Positions 1 through 7,403 of a DNA stretch of 8,415 nt are shown piece after piece. The notes beneath the pieces were generated by a model, which had not been told where the DNA came from, searched no databases, and saw only the letters and a program-made list of their open reading frames with translations. The position numbers and the translations under genes are program-made. The stretch lies in the NCBI GenBank assembly GCA_022843505.1, contig JALHNN010000088.1, positions 1-8,415 of the forward strand, in the 5' to 3' direction. Position 1 is the stretch's first letter, and every line of letters starts with the position of its first letter. This DNA comes from Sulfuritalea sp. (GTDB lineage: Bacteria > Pseudomonadota > Gammaproteobacteria > Burkholderiales > Rhodocyclaceae).

Positions 1-20
1 GGGGCGTGGCGGGCATCGTC

Positions 21-69
21 GCCGCCGGCGGCGCGCCGCCGCAGCCGGCTGGCTGTGCAAAGCCAGCCG
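21..69. repeat. Dense inverted repeats downstream of glnS
   Basis: Two overlapping perfect palindromes (GCCGCCGGCGGC at 21-32 and GGCGGCGCGCCGCC at 27-40) are followed by a perfect 9-base inverted repeat (CGGCTGGCT at 46-54, AGCCAGCCG at 61-69) around a 6-base loop. They lie just past the 3' end of glnS, so in glnS mRNA they could form a strong 3' hairpin that stabilises or ends the transcript. No run of T follows on either strand, so this is not a classical intrinsic terminator. The symmetry is directly visible; the function is inferred. I see no convincing gene in 1-137. Confidence 0.55.
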
Positions 70-137
70 TGGGCCGCGCAGCGGGAAGGGGGGCGGGCCG
101 AATTTGCCTGCTCATGAGGAAGCGAGGGTGGGGCGCT

Positions 138-1925
138 TCACGTTTTGCTGGCGATTTTCGAAGCCGGGAGCGCAGCCTTTGCCCAGGAATCCTTGAGCGT
201 CACCGCGCGGTTGAACACCGGGGCACCAGGCTGCGAGTCGACGCGATCGGCGACGAAGTAGCCATGGCGTTCGAACTGGAAGCGGTCCTCGGGAGCCGCT
301 TCCCGGAGCGAGGGTTCGAGCTGGGCCTCGATGGTCTGCACCGACGCCGGGTTGATGTCCTCGAGGAAATCGCGCTCGGCACCCGGATCGGGCACCTTGA
401 ACAGCCGGTCGTAAAGTCGCACCGGGGCGGCGTAGGAATGCCGTGCCGAAACCCAGTGGATGTTGCCCTTGACCTTGTAGGTATCGGCGCCCGGCGTCCC
501 CGACTTGGAGTCGGCGAAATGGTTGCAATGCACGGCGACGATATTGCCGGCGGCATCCTTCTCGCAGCCCGTGCATTCGATGACGAAGCCGTAGCGCAGG
601 CGCACCTTGTTACCCGGGAAGAGGCGGAAATAGCCCTTGGGCGGGACCTCGACGAAGTCCTCGCGCTCGATCCAGAGCTCCTTCGAGAAGGGCACGCTGC
701 GCTTGCCCCAGTCGGGCTTCTGCGGATGGTTGGGCGCCTCGCACAGTTCGTCCCGGCCCTCGGGATAGTTGTCGATGACGAGCTTGAGCGGGTCAAGCAC
801 GGCGGTGCGGCGCGGCGCGCTGTCGTTGAGCACGTCGCGCTGGCACTCCTCGAACACGCTGTAGTCGATCAGCGAGTCGGACTTGGTGACGCCGATCATC
901 TCGGCGAAGCGGCGGAAGCCCTCGGCCGTGTAGCCGCGGCGGCGCGCGCCGACCAGCGTCGGCAGGCGCGGGTCGTCCCAGCCTGCGACATGCTTCTCGT
1001 CGACCAGTTGGATCAGCTTGCGCTTGGAGAGCACGACGTAGGTCAGGTTGAGGCGCGCGAACTCGATCTGCTGCGGCAGCGGCGTGTTCACGCAGCCGTG
1101 CTCGGCCAGCTTCTGCAACAGCCAGTCGTAGAAGGGCCGCTGGTCCTCGAACTCGAGGGTGCAGATGGAGTGCGTGATGTTCTCCAGCGCGTCCTCGATC
1201 GGGTGGGCGTAGGTGTACATCGGGTAGATGCACCAGGCATCGCCGGTGTTCTGGTGGGCGGCCTTGCGGATGCGGTAGATCGCCGGGTCGCGCAGGTTGA
1301 TGTTGCCGCTGGCCATGTCGATCTTCGCCCGCAGCACATGGGCGCCGTCGGCGAATTCGCCGGCGCGCATAGAGCGGAACAGCTCGAGGTTCTCCTCGGG
1401 CGTGCGATTGCGGAAAGGCGAGGGCTTGCCCGCTTCGGTCAGCGTGCCGCGGTTGGCACGCATCTCTTCCGCAGTCTGCGAATCGACATAGGCTTCGCCA
1501 TGACGGATCAGGGTCTCGGCGAAGTCGTACATCCACTGGAAGTAGTTCGAGGCGTAGTAGAGGTTGGTTTCGTCGCCGAAGGTCCAGTCCCAGCCCAGCC
1601 ACTTCACCGCGTCGATGATGGAATCGACGTACTCCTGCTCTTCCTTTTCCGGGTTGGTGTCGTCGAAGCGCAGGTGGCAGGCGCCGCCGAAGTCGCGCGC
1701 CAGGCCGAAGTTGAGGCAGATCGACTTGGCGTGGCCGAAATGCAGGTAGCCGTTGGGCTCGGGCGGAAAACGGGTGCGGATCTTCGCCGTGTCCACAGCG
1801 CCGACTATCTGTTGTGCGGCCGGGCCGGGTTGGCCCGACCAGCGGCGGCCGGCATATTTGCCGGCCTTGAGGTCGGCATCGATGATGTTGCGGATGAAGT
1901 TGGACGTTTTCTCGGCGTCGGCCAT
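138..1925 (-). CDS. glnS: Glutaminyl-tRNA synthetase (GlnRS, class I)
   Basis: This cytoplasmic enzyme charges tRNA(Gln) with glutamine, using ATP. The 595-residue product has the class I signatures: PPEPNGYLHFGH, with the HIGH motif as HFGH at residues 62-65, and the KMSKS-equivalent LSKRK at 299-303. The catalytic Rossmann fold fills roughly residues 48-320 and the anticodon-binding beta-barrels the rest. GlnRS rather than GluRS is indicated by the NFIRNIIDADL start and the KVKGNIHWVSA segment near 484-494. It is about 40 residues longer than the E. coli enzyme (about 554). Most of the excess is an insert at about residues 25-48, between the N-terminal helix and the IRTRFPPEPNG strand, and I believe other betaproteobacterial forms share it. 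The region 451-469 has C451, C454, C467 and H469, a possible metal-like cluster. The ATG at 1925 was chosen because the N-terminus matches the family from the start; its Shine-Dalgarno is weak (AGAG, 12 bases upstream). It is divergent from hrpA and has its own promoter. The family call is firm. Confidence 0.97.
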   Translation of the reverse strand: MADAEKTSNFIRNIIDADLKAGKYAGRRWSGQPGPAAQQIVGAVDTAKIRTRFPPEPNGYLHFGHAKSICLNFGLARDFGGACHLRFDDTNPEKEEQEYVDSIIDAVKWLGWDWTFGDETNLYYASNYFQWMYDFAETLIRHGEAYVDSQTAEEMRANRGTLTEAGKPSPFRNRTPEENLELFRSMRAGEFADGAHVLRAKIDMASGNINLRDPAIYRIRKAAHQNTGDAWCIYPMYTYAHPIEDALENITHSICTLEFEDQRPFYDWLLQKLAEHGCVNTPLPQQIEFARLNLTYVVLSKRKLIQLVDEKHVAGWDDPRLPTLVGARRRGYTAEGFRRFAEMIGVTKSDSLIDYSVFEECQRDVLNDSAPRRTAVLDPLKLVIDNYPEGRDELCEAPNHPQKPDWGKRSVPFSKELWIEREDFVEVPPKGYFRLFPGNKVRLRYGFVIECTGCEKDAAGNIVAVHCNHFADSKSGTPGADTYKVKGNIHWVSARHSYAAPVRLYDRLFKVPDPGAERDFLEDINPASVQTIEAQLEPSLREAAPEDRFQFERHGYFVADRVDSQPGAPVFNRAVTLKDSWAKAALPASKIASKT

Positions 1926-1941
1926 GATGGCGTAGGGCTCT

Positions 1942-1954
1942 GCGGCAAAGCCGC
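1942..1954. promoter_or_regulatory. 13-base dyad in the glnS-hrpA divergent region
   Basis: GCGGC-AAA-GCCGC is a perfect 5-base inverted repeat with a 3-base spacer. It sits at the predicted glnS transcription start (about 1949) and about 30-40 bases upstream of a possible hrpA start near 1983. The glnS start would fall within it, so an RNA hairpin is unlikely in glnS mRNA; an operator-like DNA site is more plausible. It may also be chance symmetry in GC-rich DNA. Confidence 0.3.
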
Positions 1955-1955
1955 G

Positions 1956-1984
1956 ATTCTACCGGCAGCGTAAAATCACCACAA
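1956..1984 (-). promoter_or_regulatory. Predicted sigma70-type promoter of glnS
   Basis: Read on the minus strand, a -35 box TTGTGG (1984-1979) is separated by exactly 17 bases from a -10 box TAGAAT (1961-1956), which matches TATAAT at five of six positions. This predicts a start near 1949 and a 5' leader of roughly 25 bases before the glnS ATG. Spacing, orientation and position all fit. It is the best promoter I see in the window. Confidence 0.65.
1971..1976 (+). promoter_or_regulatory. Possible -10 box for hrpA
   Basis: TAAAAT matches the -10 consensus at five of six positions and lies about 100 bases before the hrpA ATG. It would start RNA near 1983-1984, inside the glnS -35 box. I find no good -35 hexamer at 16-18 bases upstream, so the call is weak. 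The box lies in the spacer of the glnS promoter, so the two promoters could not easily be used at the same time. Confidence 0.35.
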
Positions 1985-2076
1985 TGAACTGGATAGCGTT
2001 TGCGCGTGCCGGCGGGAGCCTCGCGTGGCTTGCCGCAAGGCGGAGCCATCACGGCTGGCGCGGATTCCGGGAATGA
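1984..2076 (+). CDS. Possible 30-codon leader ORF coupled to hrpA
   Basis: An ATG at 1984 opens a 30-codon reading frame (beginning MNWIAFARAGG) whose TGA overlaps the hrpA ATG as ATGA at 2073-2076. This geometry allows translational coupling to hrpA. There is no Shine-Dalgarno, but the ATG lies about 8 bases after the TAAAAT box, so a leaderless start is conceivable. The product is rich in tryptophan, arginine and alanine and resembles nothing I know. A chance ORF is a real alternative. Confidence 0.2.
   Translation: MNWIAFARAGGSLAWLAARRSHHGWRGFRE
2027..2047 (+). other. GNRA-capped hairpin in the hrpA leader
   Basis: GGCT (2027-2030) pairs with AGCC (2044-2047), T2031 can wobble with G2042, and GCC (2032-2034) pairs with GGC (2039-2041), leaving a GCAA tetraloop at 2035-2038 and one bulged G at 2043. 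The structure ends 25 bases before the hrpA ATG. It would partly occlude the alternative GTG start at 2025, which weakly favours the ATG at 2073. Folding was judged by eye. Confidence 0.35.
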
Positions 2077-5000
2077 AGTTCGACCCCGAGGCCAGGCGGG
2101 CGGCGCGCCCCGTCATCGTCTATGACGAGGCGCTGCCGGTCAACCAGCGCCGCGCCGAAATCGCCGAGGCCATCCTGAAGCACCAGGTGGTGGTGATCTG
2201 CGGCGAGACGGGGTCGGGCAAGACCACGCAGCTGCCCAAGATCTGCCTCGACATCGGCCGCGGCGTGAACGGCCTGATCGGCCACACTCAGCCGCGGCGC
2301 ATCGCCGCGCGCGCGACGGCGACACGGATCTCGCAGGAACTGAAGTCGGAACTCGGTCGCCATGTCGGCTTCAAGATCCGCTTCACCGACAAGGTCACGC
2401 CGTCGTCCTACATCAAGCTGATGACCGATGGCATCCTGCTCGCCGAAACCCAGACCGATCCGCTCTTGCGCCAGTACGACACGATCCTGATCGACGAGGC
2501 GCACGAGCGCAGCCTGAACATCGACTTCCTGCTGGGCTATCTCAAGCAACTCCTGCCGAAGCGACGCGACCTGAAGATCATTGTCACCTCGGCCACGCTC
2601 GATGCCGAGCGATTCTCCAGGCACTTCGAGGGCGCACCGGTGATCGAGGTTTCGGGCCGGCTCTACCCGATCGAGACGCGCTTTCGCCCCTTCGATGAGA
2701 AGAAGGACACTGACCTCAACGACGCCATCGTCGATGCCGTCGACGAGGCCCACCGCACGGGTCCCGGCGACGTGCTGGTATTCCTCCCTGGCGAGCGCGA
2801 GATCCGCGAGGCGGCCGAGGCGCTGCGAAAACACCACCCGCCGGGACTTGAAGTGTTGCCGCTGTTCGCGCGCCAGACGGCGGTCGAGCAGAGTCGCGTT
2901 TTTGCCGCGCATCAGGGCCGGCGCGTGGTGCTGGCGACCAATGTCGCCGAGACCTCGCTGACCGTGCCCGGCATCCGCTACGTGATCGACTCGGGCCTGG
3001 CCCGCGTCAAGCGCTATTCCCACCGCAACAAGGTCGAGCAGCTCCAGGTCGAGCCGATCTCGCGCGCGGCGGCCAGCCAGCGCGCCGGCCGCTGCGGCCG
3101 CGTCTCGGCCGGCGTCTGCTTCAGGCTCTACGACGAAGAGGATTACAACAAGCGTCCGCCCTACACCGAGCCGGAGATCCTGCGTTCCAGCCTGGCCGGC
3201 GTGATCCTGCGCATGAAGTCGCTGCACCTGGGGGACGTCGAGGATTTCCCCTTCCTCGAAGCGCCGGCGCCGCGCATGATCGCCGATGGCTATAACCTGT
3301 TGGCCGAACTCGGTGCGCTTGATGAAACCACCAAGGAACTGACCCAGATCGGCCGCGAGCTTGCAAAGCTCCCGCTCGATCCCAAGATCGGCCGCATGAT
3401 CCTCGCCGCGCGCGAGCACAATGCCTTGCGCGAGGTGCTGATCATCGCCGCGGCGCTGGGCACCCAGGATCCGCGCGACCGTCCCGCCGAGGCGGCCGGC
3501 TCCGCCGACCAGGCCCATGCCAAGTGGAAGGACGAGAAGTCGGAGTTCCTTTCCTACCTCAAGATGTGGAGCGCGGCGGACGAGGTCTGGAAGCACGAGA
3601 CCAGCAGCAAGCAGCGCCAGTGGTGCCGGCACAACTTCCTCAACTGGCTGCGCCTGCGCGAATGGCGCGACATCCACGGCCAATTGATGACCCTGTGCCA
3701 CGAGCACGGCTGGAAGGAGAACCAGGTCGCCGCGAGCTACGAGAGCATCCACAAGGCCCTGCTCACCGGCCTGCTCGGCCACATCGGCCTGATCGCCGAG
3801 GAACAGGGTAGCCAAACCCGGAACTACCTCGGCGCGCGCGGCATCCGCTTCTACATCCACCCCGGCTCCAGCCTGCTGAAGAAGGCCGGACGCTGGATCG
3901 TCGCCGCCGAGCTGGTCGAAACCTCGCGCCTGTTTGCCCGCTGCATCGCGAAAATCGAGCCGGAGTGGCTGGAGCAGGTGGGCGGCCACCTGATCCGCCG
4001 CCATGTCTTCGAGCCGCATTGGGAAAAGGGTCCGGGCCAGGTCGTGGCCTGGGAGCGCGTCACCCTGCACGGCCTGATGCTGCATGCGAAGCGGCGCGTG
4101 CATTACGGGCCGATGGATCCGAAGCTGGCGCGCGAGATCCTGATCCGCGAGGCCCTGGTCGAAGGCCAGGTCGGCGAGGACTGGGTGAAGAAATGGCGCT
4201 TCTTCCAGCACAACGCCAGGCTGAAGAAGGAGATCGAGAACCTCGAGCACAAGTCGCGTCGCCCCGACGTGCTGGTGGATGACGAACTGATCCATGCTTT
4301 CTACGACGCCAGGATTCCCGAGGGCATCATCACCCTGGCGGCCTTCGACCATTGGCGGCGCGAAGCCGAGGCGGCGAACCCGAAACTGCTCTGCCTGGAA
4401 AAGGAGCAGCTGATGCGCCACGAGGCGGCGGGCATCACCACCGACGCCTTCCCGCCGCAACTGGTCCATCGCGGCCAGAGCTTCAGGCTGGCCTACCACC
4501 ACGACCCCGGCGCCGCCGACGACGGCGTGACGCTTACCCTGCCGCTGGCCGCGCTCAACCAGCTGCCGGCCAACCGTTGCGAATGGCTGGTGCCGGGCCT
4601 GCTCAAGGAAAAGGTGGTGGCGCTGCTGAAGACCGTGCAGCAGAAATACCGCCATCGCCTGCAGCCGCTGGACGAGTTCGCCGAAGGTTTCTGCGCTGCC
4701 GATCACGACCTCGACGAGCCGCTGGTGCGGGCACTGACCCGCGCCGCCGATGAGCACATGGCGCAGAAGCTGCCGCTCGACGCCTTCCGCACGGGGGAAC
4801 TGCGCCCGCACCTGTTCATGAATTTCCGCCTGATCGACGAGCACGGCGGTACGCTGGCCATGAGCCGCAACCTGGCCGAACTGCGCGCGCAATTCCGCGA
4901 CCGCGTCGAGCAGGCCTATGCCGCCGCCGAGATCAGGCATGAAGTCGCGGAAGAAGGCGCCGGCGCCACCGAGTGGAAGTTCGGCACCCTGCCCGAACTG

Positions 5001-5852
5001 CTGGAAATAACGGTCGGCGCCGGCTCGCCCTGCGTACCTGGGAAGCCGCTTCGCGGGCAGGTAACGGTGGGATTCCCGGCCCTGGTCGACCTTGGCGAAA
5101 GCGTGCGCCTCACCGCCTTCGATACCGAGGACAAGGCGCGTAGCGAACACCGCAAGGGCCTCGGCCGACTGTTCGCGCTGCAGCTCGCGGCCCAGGTCAA
5201 GGCCATCGAAAAGCTGCCCGGCCTGCGCGAAACCGCCCTGCAATTCATTTCGCTGGGCACCGAGAAGGAACTGCGCGAGCAACTGGTCGCCGTCACCCTG
5301 GAGCGCACCTGCCTGATGGATCCGCTGCCTAATGACGAGTCGGCGTTCGCGGCGCGACGCGACGCGGCGCGCGGCCGCATCCTGCTGGTGGCGCAGGAAA
5401 TCCTGCGCCTGCTCGGGACGATCCTGTCCGAGCACGCGGCGCTGGCGAAAAAGCTCGCCGGGATGCAGAAGGCCTTCCCCCAGGCCGCGGCGGATATCGC
5501 TGCCCAGCTTGCCGGGCTGATGCCGAAGAAGTTCATCCTCGCCACGCCCATCGAGCGCCTGCAGCACTATCCGCGCTACCTCAAGGCCATCGCCCTGCGC
5601 CTGGACAAGGCCCGAAACGACCCGGCGCGCGATGCGCGCCTGATGGCGGACTGGCAGGCCCTGGGCAAACCCTGGGAACGCGAGCGCAATGCCACGCTCA
5701 AGTCGGGCCAGCCGCAGGATGCCTTTCTCGACGAGTTCCGCTGGCTGCTCGAAGAGCTGCGCGTTGCCCTGTTCGCCCAGGAACTCAAGACTTCCTCCCC
5801 GGTCTCGGTCAAGCGCCTGCAGAAAATGTGGGATAGTCGCGAACGCTTCTGA
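2073..5852 (+). CDS. hrpA: ATP-dependent DEAH-box RNA helicase HrpA
   Basis: This is a cytoplasmic 3'-5' RNA helicase. In E. coli HrpA has been linked to mRNA processing and to rescue of stalled ribosomes. The 1259-residue product shows Walker A GETGSGKTTQ (44-53), DEAH (141-144), SAT (173-175), LATNVAETSLTVPG (287-300) and QRAGRCGR (336-343), placing two RecA domains in about 25-375. Winged-helix/ratchet (HA2) and OB-fold regions follow to about 650, then the long C-terminal region (DUF3418) typical of bacterial HrpA. It lacks about 50 N-terminal residues found in E. coli HrpA. Start choice is uncertain: the ATG at 2073 has only an abutting GGGA, while an in-frame GTG at 2025 has GGGAG at a good 6-base distance and adds 16 unremarkable residues. 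I prefer the ATG because the family-like sequence begins there. Residues 981-996 hold an apparent insertion. It is divergent from glnS; the next gene follows after 16 bases, which suggests an operon. Confidence 0.95.
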   Translation: MKFDPEARRAARPVIVYDEALPVNQRRAEIAEAILKHQVVVICGETGSGKTTQLPKICLDIGRGVNGLIGHTQPRRIAARATATRISQELKSELGRHVGFKIRFTDKVTPSSYIKLMTDGILLAETQTDPLLRQYDTILIDEAHERSLNIDFLLGYLKQLLPKRRDLKIIVTSATLDAERFSRHFEGAPVIEVSGRLYPIETRFRPFDEKKDTDLNDAIVDAVDEAHRTGPGDVLVFLPGEREIREAAEALRKHHPPGLEVLPLFARQTAVEQSRVFAAHQGRRVVLATNVAETSLTVPGIRYVIDSGLARVKRYSHRNKVEQLQVEPISRAAASQRAGRCGRVSAGVCFRLYDEEDYNKRPPYTEPEILRSSLAGVILRMKSLHLGDVEDFPFLEAPAPRMIADGYNLLAELGALDETTKELTQIGRELAKLPLDPKIGRMILAAREHNALREVLIIAAALGTQDPRDRPAEAAGSADQAHAKWKDEKSEFLSYLKMWSAADEVWKHETSSKQRQWCRHNFLNWLRLREWRDIHGQLMTLCHEHGWKENQVAASYESIHKALLTGLLGHIGLIAEEQGSQTRNYLGARGIRFYIHPGSSLLKKAGRWIVAAELVETSRLFARCIAKIEPEWLEQVGGHLIRRHVFEPHWEKGPGQVVAWERVTLHGLMLHAKRRVHYGPMDPKLAREILIREALVEGQVGEDWVKKWRFFQHNARLKKEIENLEHKSRRPDVLVDDELIHAFYDARIPEGIITLAAFDHWRREAEAANPKLLCLEKEQLMRHEAAGITTDAFPPQLVHRGQSFRLAYHHDPGAADDGVTLTLPLAALNQLPANRCEWLVPGLLKEKVVALLKTVQQKYRHRLQPLDEFAEGFCAADHDLDEPLVRALTRAADEHMAQKLPLDAFRTGELRPHLFMNFRLIDEHGGTLAMSRNLAELRAQFRDRVEQAYAAAEIRHEVAEEGAGATEWKFGTLPELLEITVGAGSPCVPGKPLRGQVTVGFPALVDLGESVRLTAFDTEDKARSEHRKGLGRLFALQLAAQVKAIEKLPGLRETALQFISLGTEKELREQLVAVTLERTCLMDPLPNDESAFAARRDAARGRILLVAQEILRLLGTILSEHAALAKKLAGMQKAFPQAAADIAAQLAGLMPKKFILATPIERLQHYPRYLKAIALRLDKARNDPARDARLMADWQALGKPWERERNATLKSGQPQDAFLDEFRWLLEELRVALFAQELKTSSPVSVKRLQKMWDSRERF
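5008..5068 (+). repeat. Repeat-bounded insertion inside hrpA
   Basis: The 7-base direct repeat TAACGGT occurs at 5008-5014 and 5062-5068, a period of 54 bases or 18 codons, giving ITVG and VTVG in the protein. Between them lies an inverted repeat TACCTG (5035-5040) and CAGGTA (5058-5063) that encloses GAAGC-C-GCTTC (5042-5052). Compared with E. coli HrpA as I remember it, the stretch before the conserved PALVD is about 12 residues longer here. It may be a small palindromic element, a duplication, or simply a variable loop. Confidence 0.4.
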
Positions 5853-5868
5853 GATCGGACGAAACCGC

Positions 5869-6582
5869 ATGGCCGAACTTCTCGCCGCCTTCTCCCGTTC
5901 GTTGCGCGATCTGCGCCGCGGCGAGGTCCTCTGGCATGCCTTGTGGCCGCCGCTGGTCTCGCTGCTGCTCTGGGCGCTGCTGGGCTACGCGTTCTGGACC
6001 GATGCCCAGGCCTTTCTGGCGCCGCTGGTCCCGCAGTTGCCCTGGAGCGGCTGGGAATGGGTATCGCGCTGGGCGACGGTGTTCCTGCTGCTGGCCGCGC
6101 TGGCGGCGCTGATTTACCTGACGGCGATGACTCTTGTCGCCGTGTTTGCCTTGCCGCTGCTGATCCGGCTGGTGGCGCTGCGCGACTATCCCGAGTTGGG
6201 ACGGCACGGCGAGAACGCTTTCATGGCCAGCCTGGGCAATACGCTTGCGGCGGGTGGCATTTTCCTGCTCGGCGCGCTGCTATCGCTGCCGCTGCTCCTG
6301 ATTCCCGGCATGCTGCTGGTGCTGCCGCTGTTTTGGGGCGCCTGGCTCAACCAGCGCACCTTTCGCTTCGATGCCCTGGCCGACCATGCAACGCCTGCCG
6401 AGTTGCGGCGCATTGTCGGCGACAACCGGCGCAGCTTCTGGCTGGCCGGACTGGTCACCGCCGGCGCAGGCTACCTGCCGCTGTTCAATCTGCTGGCGCC
6501 GGCGTTTGCCGCGCTGGTCTTCGTCCATCTCGGGCTGGCGAGCCTGCGCCGCCTGCGCCAGGACCAGGGAATCGAGCTATGA
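5869..6582 (+). CDS. EI24/CysZ-family inner-membrane protein
   Basis: The 237-residue product is an integral membrane protein of the EI24 (CysZ-like) family. Long hydrophobic stretches lie at about residues 23-43, 68-99, 125-160 (probably two helices or a hairpin) and 190-223, joined by short charged loops. NQRTFRFDALADHA at 161-174, after the third hydrophobic block, is the family's recognisable loop. E. coli CysZ, a sulfate importer of about 253 residues, belongs to the same superfamily. No sulfur-assimilation gene is nearby, so I do not transfer the cysZ name, and the substrate is unknown. The ATG at 5869 has a modest GGA (5857-5859) 9 bases upstream. Starts further upstream would run into hrpA. 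The gene begins 16 bases after hrpA, and its TGA overlaps the next start as ATGA, so translation of the two is probably coupled. Family call good; function open. Confidence 0.85.
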   Translation: MAELLAAFSRSLRDLRRGEVLWHALWPPLVSLLLWALLGYAFWTDAQAFLAPLVPQLPWSGWEWVSRWATVFLLLAALAALIYLTAMTLVAVFALPLLIRLVALRDYPELGRHGENAFMASLGNTLAAGGIFLLGALLSLPLLLIPGMLLVLPLFWGAWLNQRTFRFDALADHATPAELRRIVGDNRRSFWLAGLVTAGAGYLPLFNLLAPAFAALVFVHLGLASLRRLRQDQGIEL

Positions 6583-7364
6583 CATCCGAAACCAGGGGCA
6601 TCGGTGCGCTGATCATCGGCGACGAGATCATCCTCGGCCGCCGCCAGGACAAGCACTTCGCCCGCATCGTCGACATCCTCGCCGCGCGCGGCCTCAAGCT
6701 CGACTGGGCGCTGTATGCCGGCGACGATCGCGGCCGGCTGGCGGACACCCTGCGCCGCACGCTCGCCGGCGGCGACATCGTCTTCAGCTGCGGCGGCATC
6801 GGCAACACGCCCGACGACCACACCCGGCAGGCGGCGGCCTCTGCCGCCGGGGTCGGGCTGGTCCTGCATCCGGATGCCGAACGCGAGATACGCGCACGCT
6901 ATGCCGAGACCGGCCGCGAGGTCACGCCTTATGCGCTCGACATGGGACGCTTTCCCGCCGGCAGCCGCATCATTCCCAACCCGGTCAATCGCATCGCCGG
7001 CTTTTCCCTTGCCGACCACCATTTCGTTCCCGGCTTTCCGCAGATGGCATGGCCGATGATCGAGTGGGTGCTGGATACGCAGTACGCCTCCCTGTTCAAC
7101 CGCCGGCCGTCGGCAGACGCGGCCATCCTGGTCTGGGAAGGACTGGAAAGCGTGCTGACGCCGCTGATGATCCGCATCGAGGCCGAGTATCCCGGGCTCA
7201 AGGTGTTCAGCCTGCCCTTCCTCGGTTCGGCGGAGCAAAGGCGCAACATCGAACTCGGCGTGCGCGGCGCGCCCGAGCAGGTGCCGGCGGCGATGGCGCT
7301 GATGCGCGCCGAAGTTGCGGCGCTCGGCTATGCCTGGGACGACAAGCCGACGCCGGGAAAGTGA
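6579..7364 (+). CDS. MoaB/CinA-type molybdopterin-binding domain protein
   Basis: The 261-residue product has the MoaB/MogA-like fold that forms the N-terminal domain of CinA (competence/damage-inducible protein A). GDEIILG at 14-20 and GGIGNTPDDHT at 72-82 match the family's GDE and GGxGxTxDD motifs, and PGFPQM at 151-156 matches the later PGxP motif. It lacks the C-terminal nicotinamide-nucleotide amidase domain of full CinA (about 400 residues), so pyridine-nucleotide recycling should not be assumed. Many such short proteins are annotated as competence/damage-inducible protein A without direct evidence. Whether it binds molybdopterin or a nucleotide is unknown. The ATG at 6579 overlaps the EI24 stop (ATGA) and has an excellent AGGGA (6566-6570) 8 bases upstream, so the start is well supported. 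No molybdenum-cofactor gene is visible nearby. Confidence 0.85.
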   Translation: MTSETRGIGALIIGDEIILGRRQDKHFARIVDILAARGLKLDWALYAGDDRGRLADTLRRTLAGGDIVFSCGGIGNTPDDHTRQAAASAAGVGLVLHPDAEREIRARYAETGREVTPYALDMGRFPAGSRIIPNPVNRIAGFSLADHHFVPGFPQMAWPMIEWVLDTQYASLFNRRPSADAAILVWEGLESVLTPLMIRIEAEYPGLKVFSLPFLGSAEQRRNIELGVRGAPEQVPAAMALMRAEVAALGYAWDDKPTPGK

Positions 7365-7373
7365 ACTATCATT

Positions 7374-7391
7374 GTCCTCCCTGTGGAGGGC
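7374..7391 (+). promoter_or_regulatory. Hairpin sequestering the cyclase ribosome-binding site
   Basis: CCTCC (7376-7380) pairs perfectly with GGAGG (7385-7389) around a CTGT loop, and G7374-C7391 and a T7375-G7390 wobble can extend the stem. GGAGG is the strongest Shine-Dalgarno core upstream of the next gene, and CCTCC is the same as the 16S anti-Shine-Dalgarno core. Folding would hide the ribosome-binding site and dampen translation of the cyclase. The pairing is visible; the regulatory effect is inferred. Confidence 0.45.
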
Positions 7392-7403
7392 ATGGGTGAA
7401 GTG

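Noticed and set aside
1..115. Minus-strand frame from an ATG at 115 running off the window start
   Set aside because: The translation is proline/alanine-rich, there is no Shine-Dalgarno, and it covers the palindrome cluster. Non-coding DNA is more likely, though a truncated gene cannot be excluded.
6..1973. A 655-codon open frame antisense to glnS
   Set aside because: It mirrors glnS in a GC-rich context, with no recognisable motifs and biased, low-complexity composition.
2049..5870. A 1273-codon open frame antisense to all of hrpA
   Set aside because: Its striking length follows from GC-rich codon use in hrpA, which removes stops from the opposite frame. The predicted protein has no recognisable domain, whereas the hrpA frame has all helicase motifs.
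5869..6582. Naming the EI24-family gene cysZ
   Set aside because: No sulfur-assimilation neighbours are present and the superfamily is broad; sulfate transport cannot be supported here.
6579..7364. Naming the MoaB/CinA-type gene cinA
   Set aside because: The amidase domain that defines the characterised CinA/PncC activity is absent.
7335..7372. A full separate promoter for the cyclase gene
   Set aside because: TATCAT at 7367-7372 is a fair -10 box, but there is no -35 hexamer at a workable distance and no extended -10.
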